Shown: one piece after another, positions 5,113 to 5,692 of the stretch | How positions within the stretch are numbered: the stretch's first letter is position 1 | Layout: each line of letters starts with the position of its first letter | From: an uncultured Synergistales bacterium | Lineage (GTDB): Bacteria > Synergistota > Synergistia > Synergistales > Aminobacteriaceae | DNA length: 5,692 bases | NCBI GenBank assembly: GCA_937957815.1 | Contig: CALFXN010000536.1 | Location: forward strand, 1-5,692 | Direction: 5' to 3' | Program-made: the position numbers and the translations under genes | Notes under the pieces: generated by a model | Told to the model about the DNA's origin: nothing | Seen by the model: the letters and a program-made list of their open reading frames with translations, nothing else | The model's database searches: none

Positions 5113-5692
5113 TTATCTCGAGAGCGGCTTGAGGCCGCCGGAGAAGAGACCCCGGAGAGTGTTCCAGTAGAGATCGTGCTCCGTTCCGTGAATCCGTTCT
5201 TCGAGCGTTTCGGGCGTATCGTCGTCGTGTACGGGGACCGCTCGCTGCGCAAGGATGGGGCCCGTATCGGTCCCGCTGTCGACGAGGTGGACCGTGACGC
5301 CGGTGAGTCGGACCCCCGCCTTCCACGCGTCTTCGATCGCGTGGGCCCCGCGGAATGCGGGAAGAAGCGCCGGGTGGATATTGACGATCCGATGGAGAAA
5401 TCGGGAAACGAAATCCGGGGAGAGGATCCGCATGAATCCCGCGAGGACGATCCATGTCACGGCATTTTCCCGGCAGAGGGAGAGAAGATCCCGTTCACCC
5501 TCCGCCTTTCCCCGGTCGTACGGGAGAACGTGCGCCGGAATACCCCGGGATGAAGCCTTGTTCAGTCCTGCGGCGGCCTGCGAATCCGACGCGACGAAGG
5601 CGACCGATGCATCGAGATCGCCGGAGGCGATCCTGTCGAAGATCGCCTCCATATTCGTCCCCCGTCCGGAAATGAGAATCGCGATCCGTTCC
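5113..5692 (-). CDS. purN: Phosphoribosylglycinamide formyltransferase (GAR transformylase), N-terminus cut by window edge
   Basis: PurN transfers a formyl group from 10-formyl-THF to GAR, the third step of purine synthesis. Reading from the window edge gives RIAILISGRGTN, the conserved first strand and phosphate-binding loop, followed by MEAIFDRI. The ATG at 5652 is therefore internal, and the true start lies just beyond 5692, with probably only a few residues missing. The folate enzyme signature is complete: GFMRILSP, the catalytic Asn and His in VNIHPALLPAF, GAHA, and the catalytic Asp region VTVHLVDSGTDTGPIL. The end contains the usual TEHDLY. About 192 residues are visible, near full length. 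The stop is TAA at 5115-5113, 51 nt before purH, and that gap holds only the purH ribosome binding site. It is the first visible gene of the pur operon. The promoter is not in the window. Confidence 0.96.
   Translation of the reverse strand, partial: ERIAILISGRGTNMEAIFDRIASGDLDASVAFVASDSQAAAGLNKASSRGIPAHVLPYDRGKAEGERDLLSLCRENAVTWIVLAGFMRILSPDFVSRFLHRIVNIHPALLPAFRGAHAIEDAWKAGVRLTGVTVHLVDSGTDTGPILAQRAVPVHDDDTPETLEERIHGTEHDLYWNTLRGLFSGGLKPLSR

Noticed and set aside
5032..5553. A 173-codon + strand open frame opposite purN
   Set aside because: It is antisense to the conserved purN coding sequence and the purH start region, with no domain resemblance or ribosome binding site.
5650..5652. ATG 5652 as the purN start
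   Set aside because: The frame continues upstream to the window edge with the conserved PurN N-terminus RIAILISGRGTN, so this methionine is internal.

Overview
This looks like one end of a GC-rich bacterial contig, probably from short-read (Illumina) and perhaps metagenomic data. The first 45 bases are not biological: they match the 3' part of the Illumina P5/TruSeq universal adapter. Genomic sequence begins at about base 46, inside an argininosuccinate synthase gene. All recognisable genes are bacterial, with strong GGAGG-type ribosome binding sites. I cannot name the organism. A GC-rich anaerobe such as a member of Synergistota would fit, but that is only an impression from protein style.

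Left part, + strand (46-1681). The 3' half of argG ends in a textbook intrinsic terminator at 631-660. Two unrecognised membrane-protein genes follow: a 65-residue protein with two predicted helices (693-890), and an approximately 236-residue protein with one transmembrane helix and a long coiled coil (887-1597). They overlap at an ATGA if the upstream start is used. A promoter-like sequence sits over and just after the argG terminator. A better one (TTGAAA, 16-nt spacer, TACTAT) lies inside the small gene, upstream of the coiled-coil gene. The + strand block closes with a strong hairpin and short T run at 1640-1681.

Right part, - strand (5692 down to 1703). This is a compact de novo purine operon in the transcribed order purN-purH-purD-purE. 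purN is cut by the window edge but lacks only its extreme N-terminus. Spacings are 51, 19 and 4 nt, each downstream gene has a good ribosome binding site, and the operon converges on the + strand genes at the 1640-1681 hairpin. PurD makes GAR, PurN formylates it, PurE acts at the AIR/CAIR step, and PurH carries out the last two steps to IMP. The other pathway genes are not in the window and may lie upstream, beyond base 5692.

I did not find a defence system, mobile element, CRISPR array or RNA gene. The points most worth a second look are the adapter contamination, the unknown two-gene membrane cassette with its ambiguous start and possible 33-codon upstream reading frame, the apparent terminator/promoter overlap, and a PurE with alanine where the class I signature normally has histidine.
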